A stretch of DNA of 48,862 nt from Cytophagaceae bacterium SCN 52-12 (GCA_001724175.1 MEDT01000046.1:10738-59599); one strand, 5' to 3'. Shown: positions 7,255 to 17,482, counted from the stretch's first letter. Numbers and translations: made by a program. Notes: generated by a model from the letters alone, not told the origin.

Positions 7255-9753
7255 TTATTTCTGACGTAATGCAATTGTCCATTTTACCCTGGCGTCGCCG
7301 GCATCTTCTTTCCGCATGACCCATAGCTTATACATTTCCCCTTTCACCCAGGTGTCCACAAAATTGTCATAATACCTGCTCCCGGGATTCCCGTTCTGGC
7401 CGGCAGGGTAAACGCCGTATGCCTCGGTTTCGTCCGTCAGGTGCACCACCATTCTCCAGCTTGGCCCATGGTTTACCGTGACCGCATTGATGGTATTGCC
7501 ATACCCTCCCATAGGCAGCCCTCGTCTTGCAAAAGAAGGTAACGCCTCTTTAAGGAGATGGAAAATCGACGTATTCTTAAACTTCGCCCATTCCAGCTTT
7601 CCCTCGTTTTCGGCAGCAGCCAGTTTTCCGGCCGCTTTATTCAATGCTGAAGTGACGACATCCCTGGCGGTCTCCCTTGCCGGTGTATTGATATCGTCAT
7701 AGAAGACGGAAGCAGAGTCTTTCAGGAGCAGTTCAACAAGTACCTGCTCATCAGGCATCGGCGCTTTGGGCGTTACCTGCAGGAGCTCGTCATTCCATAC
7801 CGCGACCCTGAGGCTATCCATCCATACCTGGTAAACCGTTTGGGCCTCCGAGCCGGGATCAGCCTGGAAATCCCAAGTTTTCACCAGGTTCAGGTAACGT
7901 TTTGCCTCCTCATCCAGCTGCCGCTCGCTGGTAAATCTGATCAATGCCGGCACCACTGCCCGGGCTGTGACATTGTCGTAGTCGCTGAGCAGGCGGCGTA
8001 TGTCCTCAGGAGTAGCTTTGGTGATTTTATCCAGTTTCTGCTCTATAGAGATGCCGCGTGCGGTGATGTAGGCTCCGGGAATGTAGTACGGATAAGTAGC
8101 ATCTGCCGGGCGCTGATTGGCGCTTTCCAGGAAACCTCTGGCGGGGTTGACCGCGTGCGGATTTTCATTCTGAGGTATGTATGCCTGCCACTGGTAGGCG
8201 TCATCCTGGCCGGGCATCACGAAGAGTCCCTGCTTGTGCCACCGCGCCGGGAATTTCCCCTGCTGCCAGACGGCAATATCGCCGGTTTTCGAGGCAAAGA
8301 TAAAATTCTGGGCAGGACAGGTAAAGGTCCTGATCGCGTCTGCGTACTCCAGGTAGTTTTTAGCCCTGTTCAGCCGGTAAAAAGTGATACCTTCGTCAGA
8401 ACCGTCATGCCCGGTCCACCTTACTGCCAGGTTGCGGCTTCCGGTGGTTTTGTCAGGGAAGCCGGCCTCGAACATCACCGGGCCGAATACGGTATAGGCA
8501 ACTGTGTCGTATACGGTTTCGCCGCCTTTCACCTTGATTTCCTCGATCCTCAGGTTGGAGGGCTTCCATGCGCCTTTATACCAGTAAGCATCTTTTTTCC
8601 CGTCCCTGAACTTTATTTCAAAATAGTCTCTTACATCGCGTTGGGCATTCGTGATGCCCCAGGCTATGTGATCATTGAAACCGCTGATCACAAAAGGGCT
8701 TCCCGGCAGGCTGGCGCCGTAGGAAGTGCCCGAGTGATCTGTAAGCTGGATCTCGAACCAGATCGAGGGAAGCGAAAGCTCAAGATGAGGATCATTGGCG
8801 AGAATGGGCGCACCGCTGAGCGTTTTGCTCCCCGCCAGCGCCCAGTTGTTGCTGCCGTTATGCGGATCGGGCTTGTAATTTTCGGCAAAAGGTACCGGCT
8901 TAAAGCCGTTGAAATAAAGACTGTCTGCCGTAGCCGGTGCGACAGGGTTGACCGAAGCAGGCGGGAAGGCGGTTCCTTCCGGGACAATCGGCCTCAGGGA
9001 GTCGGGTATTACCTGGTAGACCCGGTCGAAGGCATCGGCTGAAAATACGGCCTTGGCGTTGGTATACCCCAGGTCGTTGTCTGCGCCGCCGGTCAGCATT
9101 TTAGCCATCATCTTCAGGAGCAGCGCGGTGCGCAGGTTGCTCCACGGCTCGGGTGAGACATTCAGGAGCTTGTATTCCACGGGCCACTCTTCCGGGGAAA
9201 GAGATGCTATGTAGGCGTTGACGCCCCTGGTATAGGCATCGTAGATCTTTTTGCTCAACGGGTCTTTTTCCATTTCCGCCAGCGCATTTTCTGCCGCGTA
9301 GACCATTCCGAGCCTCCTTTGCGATCTGTCGAAATCTACCGCCCGGGGTCCCGCAAATTCGGAAGCCCTCCCGGCGGCGGCCCTGGTTTGCAGATCCATC
9401 TGGAACAGACGGAACCTGGCGTGGACATACCCCTGGGCGGCATAGAGGTCTTCTTCGTTTTGTGCAAATATGTGCGGAACCAGGCGGTCGTCGAGAAATA
9501 TCTCAACCTGGTCCCTTAATCCCGGGATATCGGTGGAAGCGCTGAAATCTGCATCCGCAGGGTCGGCATTTTGCCAGAAACCGTGCTGCGGGCTGAGAAA
9601 GGCGCCTAGCGGCATCGGAACGACGTCGCCCAGCGGATTATTTAAAATGTACAGTAATCCTAAAGTAAGAAGCGAGGAGAGGAGGAAGGGGAAAAGACGC
9701 ATGCGGCTATACTGCTTTGAAAATGGTGAGAAACCAGGCCACGCCGGGATCAT
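7255..9753 (-). CDS. penicillin acylase (S45) family Ntn hydrolase
   Basis: An 832-residue precursor of the penicillin amidase family, exported amidases that self-cleave into alpha and beta chains and hydrolyse acyl-amides such as penicillins or acyl-homoserine lactones. The autocleavage site is visible as NGSNNWAL, making Ser301 the N-terminal nucleophile of the beta chain. It is followed by the family's ANDPHLELSLPSIWFEIQL stretch and a later GYGNTINAV motif. A hydrophobic segment (FPFLLSSLLTLGLLYIL, residues 21-37) exports or anchors it. ATG 9753 overlaps the upstream stop by one base (TGATG), which suggests coupling. ATG 9702 gives a more usual signal peptide and may be the real start. 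The substrate cannot be told from sequence. Confidence 0.9.
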   Translation of the reverse strand: MIPAWPGFSPFSKQYSRMRLFPFLLSSLLTLGLLYILNNPLGDVVPMPLGAFLSPQHGFWQNADPADADFSASTDIPGLRDQVEIFLDDRLVPHIFAQNEEDLYAAQGYVHARFRLFQMDLQTRAAAGRASEFAGPRAVDFDRSQRRLGMVYAAENALAEMEKDPLSKKIYDAYTRGVNAYIASLSPEEWPVEYKLLNVSPEPWSNLRTALLLKMMAKMLTGGADNDLGYTNAKAVFSADAFDRVYQVIPDSLRPIVPEGTAFPPASVNPVAPATADSLYFNGFKPVPFAENYKPDPHNGSNNWALAGSKTLSGAPILANDPHLELSLPSIWFEIQLTDHSGTSYGASLPGSPFVISGFNDHIAWGITNAQRDVRDYFEIKFRDGKKDAYWYKGAWKPSNLRIEEIKVKGGETVYDTVAYTVFGPVMFEAGFPDKTTGSRNLAVRWTGHDGSDEGITFYRLNRAKNYLEYADAIRTFTCPAQNFIFASKTGDIAVWQQGKFPARWHKQGLFVMPGQDDAYQWQAYIPQNENPHAVNPARGFLESANQRPADATYPYYIPGAYITARGISIEQKLDKITKATPEDIRRLLSDYDNVTARAVVPALIRFTSERQLDEEAKRYLNLVKTWDFQADPGSEAQTVYQVWMDSLRVAVWNDELLQVTPKAPMPDEQVLVELLLKDSASVFYDDINTPARETARDVVTSALNKAAGKLAAAENEGKLEWAKFKNTSIFHLLKEALPSFARRGLPMGGYGNTINAVTVNHGPSWRMVVHLTDETEAYGVYPAGQNGNPGSRYYDNFVDTWVKGEMYKLWVMRKEDAGDARVKWTIALRQK

Positions 9754-10181
9754 CAGGAAGGCGTAAGCTGTACCGAAACTACTTTCCAGGCCCCTCCCTG
9801 CTTTACAACGACCAGTGTATAGGCGAGCCTGTTGTTGAAGGACTGTCCTTCGATCGAACCTTTGACGTTCCAGATGCCTGTTATAACCCCTGTATCCTGG
9901 TAATGCCGGGTATAGTTACTGTAGGTGTTCCCGGAGTCGATCACCACGTAGCCTCCGCTCACCGCTTCCAGCAGCGTACCGCCGTCTACCGACTGCCCGT
10001 CGAAGCTGAGAAGAACGAAGTCGCTTCCGATCAGCGATCTCAGCGCCCCGGCATTTTCTTCTTCTATTGCTTTGAGAAACTCCTTGCCTGCTGACGCGGC
10101 ATCGGTCGGGATGGCCGTCTGGGAAATTACCGCATTGGCTACGGCCAGGAAAACCAGGATCAGAATATTTTTTCTTTTCAT
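9753..10181 (-). CDS. secreted NTF2/SnoaL-like (DUF4440/DUF4783-type) protein
   Basis: A 142-residue protein with a clear signal peptide (MKRKNILILVFLAVANAVISQ). The rest has the outline of a cone-shaped NTF2-like fold: a helix AGKEFLKAIEEENAGALRSL, then beta strands ending in KQGGAWKVVSVQLTPS. I chose ATG 10181 because it starts directly before the signal peptide; an upstream in-frame start at 10304 would add a 41-residue extension with no signal character. It is the first gene of the minus-strand operon with the acylase, whose start overlaps its stop. Such proteins often act as small ligand-binding or enzyme domains; no specific function can be assigned. Confidence 0.78.
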   Translation of the reverse strand: MKRKNILILVFLAVANAVISQTAIPTDAASAGKEFLKAIEEENAGALRSLIGSDFVLLSFDGQSVDGGTLLEAVSGGYVVIDSGNTYSNYTRHYQDTGVITGIWNVKGSIEGQSFNNRLAYTLVVVKQGGAWKVVSVQLTPS

Positions 10182-10351
10182 TCGTATAAAAATATATTGA
10201 ATTTTTGATCTGACGCTTCGGTAACATTTCTCACTATACCGTGCTTTTTCTAAGTGCGATATAGTATATTCGATAGCACCAAAAATATCAAAAGTTTTTA
10301 ACATTGGACCGTTTTGAGCTTTTTATTGTCCCTATCGCTAACAAACTAAAT

Positions 10352-13300
10352 ATGAGCATCTCATATTCTTCGTGCCTGAAATCTCAACCCGAAAGCCATA
10401 TTGACGAAAAGAAGAAGAGTGCCCGGCTTTCTGGGCCGGGCGGTATCTGGTTGATGATGCTGACATGCATTATGCTTGGCGGGTGCTCGGACAGGAAAGA
10501 GGTAAAGGTAATCGGGAAAAACTTCGGAGAAGAGGTGGAAAACCTGCAGAACCTGGTATTTTCATTCAACCGGAATCTCTGGCCGGAGCATCTCCTCGGG
10601 ACCTGGGATTCTACCCGGTTTATTTCGTTTGAGCCGGAGATGAACGGTAAATTTAAATGGACCGCCCCGAATGAGCTGGTGTTTTCTCCGGCGGGCCCTT
10701 TGAAAGCAGCTACCGATTACCAGGCGGGCATTACTGCGCATATCCTGAAGCACGCCGACCAGTCATTGGGATTGAAGGTGAGTAAAGAAGTTATTTCGTT
10801 TCATACGCCTTTCCTGGACCTGAAGCGTATCAGGAGCTGGTGGACGATCTCATCGCTCAGCGGAAGGCCGGAATCGAGAGTGCAGCTGTTTTTTAACTAC
10901 CCCGTGGACGAAGCAAGTGTGAGGGAAAGGCTCCGTGTTCTCGAAGGAGAGACCGTGCTGGAGCACCGCTTCCTGCCTTCGCAGTCTTCCGGGTCGGTGC
11001 TTCTGGCGGTGCAGGCCAATCCTGAACCCGACGAAGATCTTACGATAGAGCTGGGAAAGGGCGTTAAAATAGAAAGCGAGTCCTTTATAACGAAAGGAAC
11101 CGTTTCGAAGAAGTTCCGGCTGGCTTCACCCCTTGAGCTGAAGGTAGGGGATGTTTCGTCCGGCTTTGCAAATAACCGGGGTTACCTCCAGGTAGAGACT
11201 TCCCAGGAGCTGGTACCCGAAAATATCAGCAGCAGCCTGGAGCTTCAGCCGCAGATTCCCTTTACGGTAGAGCCGCAGGAAAGCGGCTTTATCGTGAGAG
11301 CCGATTTTTCGGAGACGGAAACCTACGTGCTTAAGATCGGCAAAACACTGAAGGGTGTGCTGGGACAAACGCTGCAGGAAGAGGTGACGCAGGACTTCTT
11401 TTTCGGGAAAATGCCCGAATCCATCCGGTTTACCAGCAGAAAGGGGACCTACCTGAGCACGAAGGGCAATCGCAACGTGGGAGTGCAGATCACGAACGTA
11501 CCCTCGGTGCAGGTGAAGATCTCGAAGGTATATGATAACAGCCTGCTGTACTACCTGTATAACCGGAGATATGAGAACTACTCGGAGATAGACGGCACCT
11601 GGGGGCCCGACGGAAGCTACAACTATTCGGAAGACTACGGCAATCAGTACAGCGACGTGCTGGTCGACCGGAAGGTTTCGACCGGAGACCTGCCTGTCCT
11701 GGGCGGCGCGCGCGCGCTGAACCTGGCGGTGCCTGAAGTGCACGGGAAGGCCAGAAAAGGGGTTTACCTCGTCAGCGTTGCCTCTACGGATGCGATGTAC
11801 CTTTCGGCGCAGAAGCTCGTGTCGGTCTCCGACATAGGCCTGATCGTGAAGCAGGGCCGGGATGATGTATGGGTATTTGCCAATTCCATTTACGATGCGA
11901 CACCCGTAAAAAATGCGGAGATCACCCTGATCAGCACCAATAACCAGGAAATGCATGTTATGAAGACCGATGCGAACGGGGTAGCCCATGTATCCGGTCT
12001 AGCCGAAAAAGCTCCCGGTTTCAGGCTTGCTATGGTGACGGCTTCGCTCGACGACGATTTTAATTACCTGGCAGTAGACGACAGCCAAGTGGAGACGTCG
12101 AGATTCGAAGTGGAAGGGATGAGATCGAACAGCACCGGGATACAGGCATTCATTTACGGAGAGAGGGACATTTACCGGCCGGGAGAAACATTGCATTTCG
12201 TTTCGGTGATAAGATCGGAAAGCTGGAAGCCTATGGCAGAGCTTCCCGTGAAGCTGAAACTCGTAACGCCCAACGGGCAGTTGTACGGCTCCTGGCTTAA
12301 GACCACCAATAAGGAGGGAGCGGCCGAAGTGTCGGTTAAGGTGGAAGAAGCATCGCTGACAGGGGCTTATACGATGGAGTTATATAATGCCAACGATGTG
12401 CTTCTTGCCTCATCGGTAGTCAATGTCGAGGAATTCGTGCCGGACCGCATCAAGGTGGATTTAAACGGCGGGAAAGCCCGCTATCTTTCCGGAGAAACTT
12501 TATCGCTTCAGGCCGTTGCCGCCAACCTGTTCGGTCCCCCGGCATCCGGGCGGACCTATGAAATGGAGCTCCAGCTCAGGAGGAAGCAGTTCAAAGCGAA
12601 GGATTTTCCGGAGTTTGAGTTTGAGATTCCCGCCGAAGTGAGCTTCGAAAGAATAAAGAAACAAGGGGTGACCGATGCCGGCGGAAAGGCAAACGGAGAT
12701 TTCATACTTTCGGAGGCATACAAGGATATCGGTATCCTCGACGGGAAAATTTACGTAACCGTTTTTGACGAGAACGGAAGACCGGTCAACAGGATACATG
12801 CTTTTGAGGTAGCAACCCAGCCGGTGCTGTACGGCGTGCGTCTGCCGGATCGCTATGTGGGCGTCAATGCGCCGGTTCAGACGGAAGTCCTCAGCGTAGA
12901 TCCTTCCGGCAAGATCAAGCCGGGAGAATCTGCCGGGATCGAGGTGATGCGGGTGACCTACCAGACGGTGATCGAAAAGCGGGACGGCCGGATGCAGTAC
13001 AAATCCAAAAGAAAGGAAGAAACGGTTTATACGCAGACCCTGAAGCTGGGCAGCGGCCGCGGTACCTTCCGCTATACTCCCACGGTCTCCGGCGAGTACG
13101 AGATCAGGATCCGAAGGCCGGGCGCGGAACACTATACCTCCGTGACCTATTATGCCTACGGATATGGTTTTACGCAATATTCTTCCTTTGAGGTGAGCAA
13201 TGAAGGAAGGGTGCTGATCGAGACGGACAAAAAGAAATACAGCCCCGGAGAGAAGGCCAGGATATTGTTTAAAGCGCCTTTCGACGGCAGGATGCTTGTC

Positions 13301-15841
13301 ACGATAGAACAGGGAGAGGTGCTCCACTACCAGGTGATCGATACGAAGGAAAAAGCCGCGGAGCTGGTATTGCCGATGCTGCAGGGCTACCTGCCGAACG
13401 TTTATGTTACTGCCACCCTCATACGCCCTACGCGTGATGATCAGATCCCGCTCACCGTCGCGCACGGGTTCGAACCGGTTATGGTTGAGTCGGAAGGACG
13501 GAATATGAAAGTGAAGATCACGGCTGAGGAGGTTTCCAGGTCGAAGACCAGGCAGCGCATCCGGGTAAAAGCCGATCCTCACGCCTACGTTACCCTCGGT
13601 GTCGTTGACGAGGGGATTCTCCAGATACGGAATTTCGCAACGCCCGACATCTACGGGTATTTTTACCGGAAAAGAGCGCTGGAAGTACAGGCATCGGATT
13701 TGTATGCCTCATTGTTTCCCGAGTTGGGATTTGTACCCGGGTCCAGCGCCGGAGGTGACGGGTATAACCTGGAAAGGAGGATCAACCCTTTGGGGAACGG
13801 CAACCGGAACCTGGTCAGATTCTGGAGCGGCCTGCTACAGGCAGACCCGAAAGGAGAAGTGGTATTCGATATCGATATCCCGCAGTTCAGCGGCGCGTTA
13901 CGGGTAATGGCGGTAGCATTTAAAGACCAGGCTTTCGGATCTGCGTCGCGGCAGATCCGTGTTTCGGATCCTTTGGTGATCAGCGCGGGAGTGCCGAGGT
14001 TTATGGCCCCCGGCGACCAGCTGATCATGCCGGTGACCCTTACCAATTCGGAAAAGCGCAGCGCCAACGGAACTGTTTCTGTCACTGTAAAGGGCGCGCT
14101 GGAAAGCGATGCCTTTTCCAACCAGCCGGTAGAGATCGCGGAAGGAAGCGAGCAAAGGCTGCTGATCAGGCTTAAAGCTTCCGGCAAGCCCGGTAATGGA
14201 AAGGTGCTCATCACTGCCCGAGCCTTCGGTGAGAATTTTACGCAGGAGTACGATCTCAATGTCAGGCCGGCTTCTCCGTTGCTGAAAGTTGCCGGTTCCG
14301 GCACGGTCAAAGGCGGAGAAACAAAGCAGGTCAACCTGGCACAGGGATTTATGCCCGAGACCTCGGCCGCGCAGTTGCTGCTGAGCGCATCCCCGCTCGT
14401 ACAGGAAGGAGGGAAAGCGCTCTCGACGCTGATAGGGTACCCGCATGGCTGTCTTGAGCAGTCTGTTTCGAAGGCATTCCCGCAGCTGTATTTCGGAGAC
14501 CTGGTCAGGAGTATGGGTGTGCCTGTCTACATGGCGGGCAGCGGAGCGAGTGACCTGAACCCGGCCTTTAACGTACAGCAGGCTATCCGGAAAGTAGAAT
14601 CTTCGCAGCTTTTCAACGGCGGTTTTACGATGTGGCCCGGCGGAATAAAAGACGACTGGTGGGTTTCTGCCTACGCGCTGCAGTTTCTCGATGAGGCGAG
14701 GCGGGCCGGGTTCGAAGTAAACCCGGCTGTATTGCAGGCGGCAGTCACCTACCTCACCACTAAATCGGGCCGTGCAGAAACGGAGGACGTGGCAGTTCAA
14801 CAGGGAGACGGGGGGCGTATTGTGAAGAAGCGCGCGCCTGCCGAAGCGGCCTATTCATTGTATGTACTGGCGGCAACCGGGAATGCCAACAGGGCCATGA
14901 TGAACTATTACAAGCAGCACCAGGAGCTTCTTACAAACGAGGCCCGCTACCTGCTTGCCGGCGCCTACTACTATGTAGGCGACTCCAGGAGCTACCGGGA
15001 ATTGCAGCCGAAAGGCTACAAGGCAGATGATTATTTCCAGGATCAGGCTTACGTCAGCCCGCTCAGCAGCCTGGGACTGATCCTCAATATGCTGATCGAT
15101 ACAGACCCTCAGAATCTGCAGATCCCCGTTCTGGCCAGGCAGTTGTCCCAGGCGTTAGCTTCAGCTGCCAGCCTGAATACCCAGGAGGCTGTTTTCGCCG
15201 TGCTGGGATTGGGGAAGATAGCCAGGAATGCCGGCTCGTCGACTGCCACCGCCGAAGTGTCTTCCGGGTCGAAAAGCCTGGGTGTCTTTAACGGGAAAAA
15301 GGAGCTGAAGCTGACAAGCGGGCTGCTCGACGGACCGCTGAATATAAGGGCGCGGGGCGAAGGACGGGTATACTGGTTTTCTGAGACCTCCGGGTTCGAT
15401 GCGTCAGGAAGGTACACGGAGGAGGACGATGGTCTCAGGGTGAGAAGACAGTACCTGGACCGCAACGGGAAAACAGTGACCGAGTTTCGTCAGAATGACC
15501 TGGTGATAGTCAGGATCACCCTGGCGAGCACCCGCAGGATCGATGTGCCCAACGTCGTGGTGACCGATCTGCTTCCGGCCGGCTTCGAAGTCGAAAATCC
15601 ACGCCTGACCTCGTCAAGGGATCTGCCTTGGATAAAAAATGTTGCCGTACCCGATTATTTTGACATCAGGGATGACAGGATCCATTATTTCGTAACAGCT
15701 ACCCCGGCCGAAAAAGTGTTCTATTACCAGGCCCGCGTTACGTCGGCCGGTACGTTCGTGACCGGTCCCGTTGCGGCAGACGCCATGTACCAGATGAATC
15801 TGAAGAGCTATTCGGGCGGTGGGAAAATAGCGGTGAAATAG
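10352..15841 (+). CDS. alpha-2-macroglobulin family lipoprotein
   Basis: A very large envelope protein of 1829 residues. It is predicted to be a lipoprotein: basic N-region, hydrophobic GGIWLMMLTCIMLGGC and lipobox Cys45. Repeated MG-type beta domains are followed by an MG2 segment (FIYGERDIYRPGETLHFVSV), the A2M domain (RFWSGLLQADPKGEVVFDIDIPQFSG), and the thioester motif GCLEQ with Cys1367. An alpha-toroid TED domain and a receptor-binding-like end (VVVTDLLPAGFEVENPRL) come after it. The family traps proteases covalently; in E. coli the YfhM homologue works with PBP1C. I use ATG 10352; an in-frame TTG at 10304 would add 16 residues. It is divergent from the NTF2/acylase operon. Confidence 0.94.
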   Translation: MSISYSSCLKSQPESHIDEKKKSARLSGPGGIWLMMLTCIMLGGCSDRKEVKVIGKNFGEEVENLQNLVFSFNRNLWPEHLLGTWDSTRFISFEPEMNGKFKWTAPNELVFSPAGPLKAATDYQAGITAHILKHADQSLGLKVSKEVISFHTPFLDLKRIRSWWTISSLSGRPESRVQLFFNYPVDEASVRERLRVLEGETVLEHRFLPSQSSGSVLLAVQANPEPDEDLTIELGKGVKIESESFITKGTVSKKFRLASPLELKVGDVSSGFANNRGYLQVETSQELVPENISSSLELQPQIPFTVEPQESGFIVRADFSETETYVLKIGKTLKGVLGQTLQEEVTQDFFFGKMPESIRFTSRKGTYLSTKGNRNVGVQITNVPSVQVKISKVYDNSLLYYLYNRRYENYSEIDGTWGPDGSYNYSEDYGNQYSDVLVDRKVSTGDLPVLGGARALNLAVPEVHGKARKGVYLVSVASTDAMYLSAQKLVSVSDIGLIVKQGRDDVWVFANSIYDATPVKNAEITLISTNNQEMHVMKTDANGVAHVSGLAEKAPGFRLAMVTASLDDDFNYLAVDDSQVETSRFEVEGMRSNSTGIQAFIYGERDIYRPGETLHFVSVIRSESWKPMAELPVKLKLVTPNGQLYGSWLKTTNKEGAAEVSVKVEEASLTGAYTMELYNANDVLLASSVVNVEEFVPDRIKVDLNGGKARYLSGETLSLQAVAANLFGPPASGRTYEMELQLRRKQFKAKDFPEFEFEIPAEVSFERIKKQGVTDAGGKANGDFILSEAYKDIGILDGKIYVTVFDENGRPVNRIHAFEVATQPVLYGVRLPDRYVGVNAPVQTEVLSVDPSGKIKPGESAGIEVMRVTYQTVIEKRDGRMQYKSKRKEETVYTQTLKLGSGRGTFRYTPTVSGEYEIRIRRPGAEHYTSVTYYAYGYGFTQYSSFEVSNEGRVLIETDKKKYSPGEKARILFKAPFDGRMLVTIEQGEVLHYQVIDTKEKAAELVLPMLQGYLPNVYVTATLIRPTRDDQIPLTVAHGFEPVMVESEGRNMKVKITAEEVSRSKTRQRIRVKADPHAYVTLGVVDEGILQIRNFATPDIYGYFYRKRALEVQASDLYASLFPELGFVPGSSAGGDGYNLERRINPLGNGNRNLVRFWSGLLQADPKGEVVFDIDIPQFSGALRVMAVAFKDQAFGSASRQIRVSDPLVISAGVPRFMAPGDQLIMPVTLTNSEKRSANGTVSVTVKGALESDAFSNQPVEIAEGSEQRLLIRLKASGKPGNGKVLITARAFGENFTQEYDLNVRPASPLLKVAGSGTVKGGETKQVNLAQGFMPETSAAQLLLSASPLVQEGGKALSTLIGYPHGCLEQSVSKAFPQLYFGDLVRSMGVPVYMAGSGASDLNPAFNVQQAIRKVESSQLFNGGFTMWPGGIKDDWWVSAYALQFLDEARRAGFEVNPAVLQAAVTYLTTKSGRAETEDVAVQQGDGGRIVKKRAPAEAAYSLYVLAATGNANRAMMNYYKQHQELLTNEARYLLAGAYYYVGDSRSYRELQPKGYKADDYFQDQAYVSPLSSLGLILNMLIDTDPQNLQIPVLARQLSQALASAASLNTQEAVFAVLGLGKIARNAGSSTATAEVSSGSKSLGVFNGKKELKLTSGLLDGPLNIRARGEGRVYWFSETSGFDASGRYTEEDDGLRVRRQYLDRNGKTVTEFRQNDLVIVRITLASTRRIDVPNVVVTDLLPAGFEVENPRLTSSRDLPWIKNVAVPDYFDIRDDRIHYFVTATPAEKVFYYQARVTSAGTFVTGPVAADAMYQMNLKSYSGGGKIAVK

Positions 15842-15868
15842 CTGACGATCGAAGCCGGTAAAATACGA

Positions 15869-17101
15869 TTACGGGAGCGTTGCTTCCTCGAGGCTGATGC
15901 CGAGAAGTTTTTGCACCAGGGTATCCAATGCGCGATAGTCGCCTTCCATATGACAGGTGACCTGTTTGTAGGTGAAGCTTTCGCCGGGTTTAAGCGGCGT
16001 TGCCGCGGAAGATGATTCCAGCTCGTAGAAGGGCCCCATCTGGCTGCCATTTTCCAGCGGGCCGTCGTTATAGGCGTTCACTGCATCGCCTTTATAGGGG
16101 GCATCCTGTATTTCCCATTTTGAGTTCACGTAGTCACCGTCCCTGCTGACGCTGAAGAGGATAAATGTCAGGATATTCTTCTTGTAGTCAAAGCTGGCGG
16201 CTACGGGCCTGGCTATCAGGGGCGACAGCCCGAGCTTGCTCCGGAGCTTGCCGTCGCATTTCAGAAGCAGGACAGAATCCTTTTTTACCAGCCGGTCGGG
16301 AGGAATCTGACCGAAATAATTGTCCGTGATGAAATTTCCCGCATCCGGCCTGCTCCTGAAAGGAATAATCGCTACCGTTTCTTCGGAAGGAGTGAACATC
16401 CCCAGCAGCCATACCGATAGCAGCCCCGTCTCTCTGGTCCATTCCGACCTGCCGGCATTTTTTACGGTATTTTCGGTTTCATAGGCAACCCATTTCACAT
16501 TTGCAGGGAGTTCCTGGCCCAGTTTTTCAGAAAGCGCGCTGCTGCCGAGCAGGGTGATGCTCCTGTTTATTTCGAGATCGAACCTCGACCCGCTATAATT
16601 TTCCAACGAGGTGGTATGGGAGAAAACGACTTTGTCTTTGCCCGATGAGACTACCGTAAAAGGAAGGGTATCTATGGAGGGCGGAACCTGCCAGTTTTTA
16701 AATTCGAAAGCGTCCCCTTTTCTGAAGTAGAAGGAATTCTGCCCCCCTTCCGGGCCAATCCAGAACCTCTCTTCCCCTCCCACGGGATTGAACTGCGGTA
16801 TCTTTTTCCCTGCGGCGATCAGGTCGTAGTTAATCCAGCCGAAGCTGTTGCCGCCTTCACCGCCGGCAGAGCTGGTCATGACCCTGCCCTGGTAATCAGC
16901 GGTGACAAGCACACGGGCTCCCTCTTCGCCGGTCAGCTCTGTGACGTGATCGAGATGTCCGGATAAAAACGCAGCGTCATATCCATACGTGCCTTTTGAA
17001 AGCCCGACAGACTGGCGGGAGGTATCCCGGAAGCAGGAGACGGCGCAAAGCCCGGCGATGATCAGTAGGAAGGGACGGGACAGGAGAGAGCGGGTTTTCA
17101 T
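15869..17101 (-). CDS. DUF6786-like lipoprotein
   Basis: A 410-residue predicted lipoprotein (signal peptide ending CAVSC, Cys at about residue 22). The mature part is beta-rich, with GRVMTSSAGGEGGNSFGWIN and a conserved-looking RFWIGPEGGQNSFYF segment. I associate this pattern with the Bacteroidota family DUF6786, whose shape resembles the galactose-mutarotase fold; this is recall, not a search. Its stop lies 27 nt from the alpha-2-macroglobulin stop (convergent). A low-complexity GATGAGGC-type repeat lies directly upstream of the start codon. Sugar binding or epimerase-like activity is possible but unproved. Confidence 0.75.
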   Translation of the reverse strand: MKTRSLLSRPFLLIIAGLCAVSCFRDTSRQSVGLSKGTYGYDAAFLSGHLDHVTELTGEEGARVLVTADYQGRVMTSSAGGEGGNSFGWINYDLIAAGKKIPQFNPVGGEERFWIGPEGGQNSFYFRKGDAFEFKNWQVPPSIDTLPFTVVSSGKDKVVFSHTTSLENYSGSRFDLEINRSITLLGSSALSEKLGQELPANVKWVAYETENTVKNAGRSEWTRETGLLSVWLLGMFTPSEETVAIIPFRSRPDAGNFITDNYFGQIPPDRLVKKDSVLLLKCDGKLRSKLGLSPLIARPVAASFDYKKNILTFILFSVSRDGDYVNSKWEIQDAPYKGDAVNAYNDGPLENGSQMGPFYELESSSAATPLKPGESFTYKQVTCHMEGDYRALDTLVQKLLGISLEEATLP

Positions 17102-17156
17102 TGAATGTGAGAATGTAATGATGAGGCAATGTGATGATAAGGCGATGAGGCGATGT
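17102..17156. repeat. short degenerate direct repeat (GATGAGGC-type)
   Basis: This stretch is built from imperfect repeats of GAATGT/GATGAGGC/GATGAT units and would form the leader of the minus-strand lipoprotein gene, whose ATG ends at 17101. The remainder of the gap up to 17450 is AT-rich and I see no gene in it; a plus-strand promoter follows at 17451. Confidence 0.4.
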
Positions 17157-17450
17157 TGAATTTTATCGGGGAAAATAATGAATAATCATGTTTAAAACCC
17201 GGGCTTTGCAATTAATTTCCGGGCATTTAGTTTCGTATATTTATTCTTATTCAAAATTCTTTTTTACGCCGGAGCAACTTTTTCCCCGGGAAAGCATCTT
17301 TAAAGTGTAGCAAATGAAATTTCCCGTCGACGGAAAGAAGACATTTTTATGAAACATTCAGGAATTAAGGCTTGTTAAGATGGCGCTTAATACTTAAATC
17401 CTTAATGTTTAACCTTTTCACAAAAAAAGTTAAAAACAAGGTACTTTGTA

Positions 17451-17482
17451 TTGCATAATACCATACAAAACCTATATCTTTG
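17451..17482 (+). promoter_or_regulatory. Bacteroidota-type promoter for the small secreted protein
   Basis: TTG at 17451-17453 is followed after 21 nt by TATCTTTG at 17475-17482, which matches the -33 TTG / -7 TAnnTTTG consensus of the primary Bacteroidota sigma factor. Transcription would start near 17489, which rules out a translation start at 17451 and supports the ATG at 17538. Confidence 0.65.

Noticed and set aside
10182-10304. N-terminal extension of the NTF2-like protein
   Set aside because: The extra 41 residues precede a perfect signal peptide, which must be at the N-terminus; the region is AT-rich leader/promoter.
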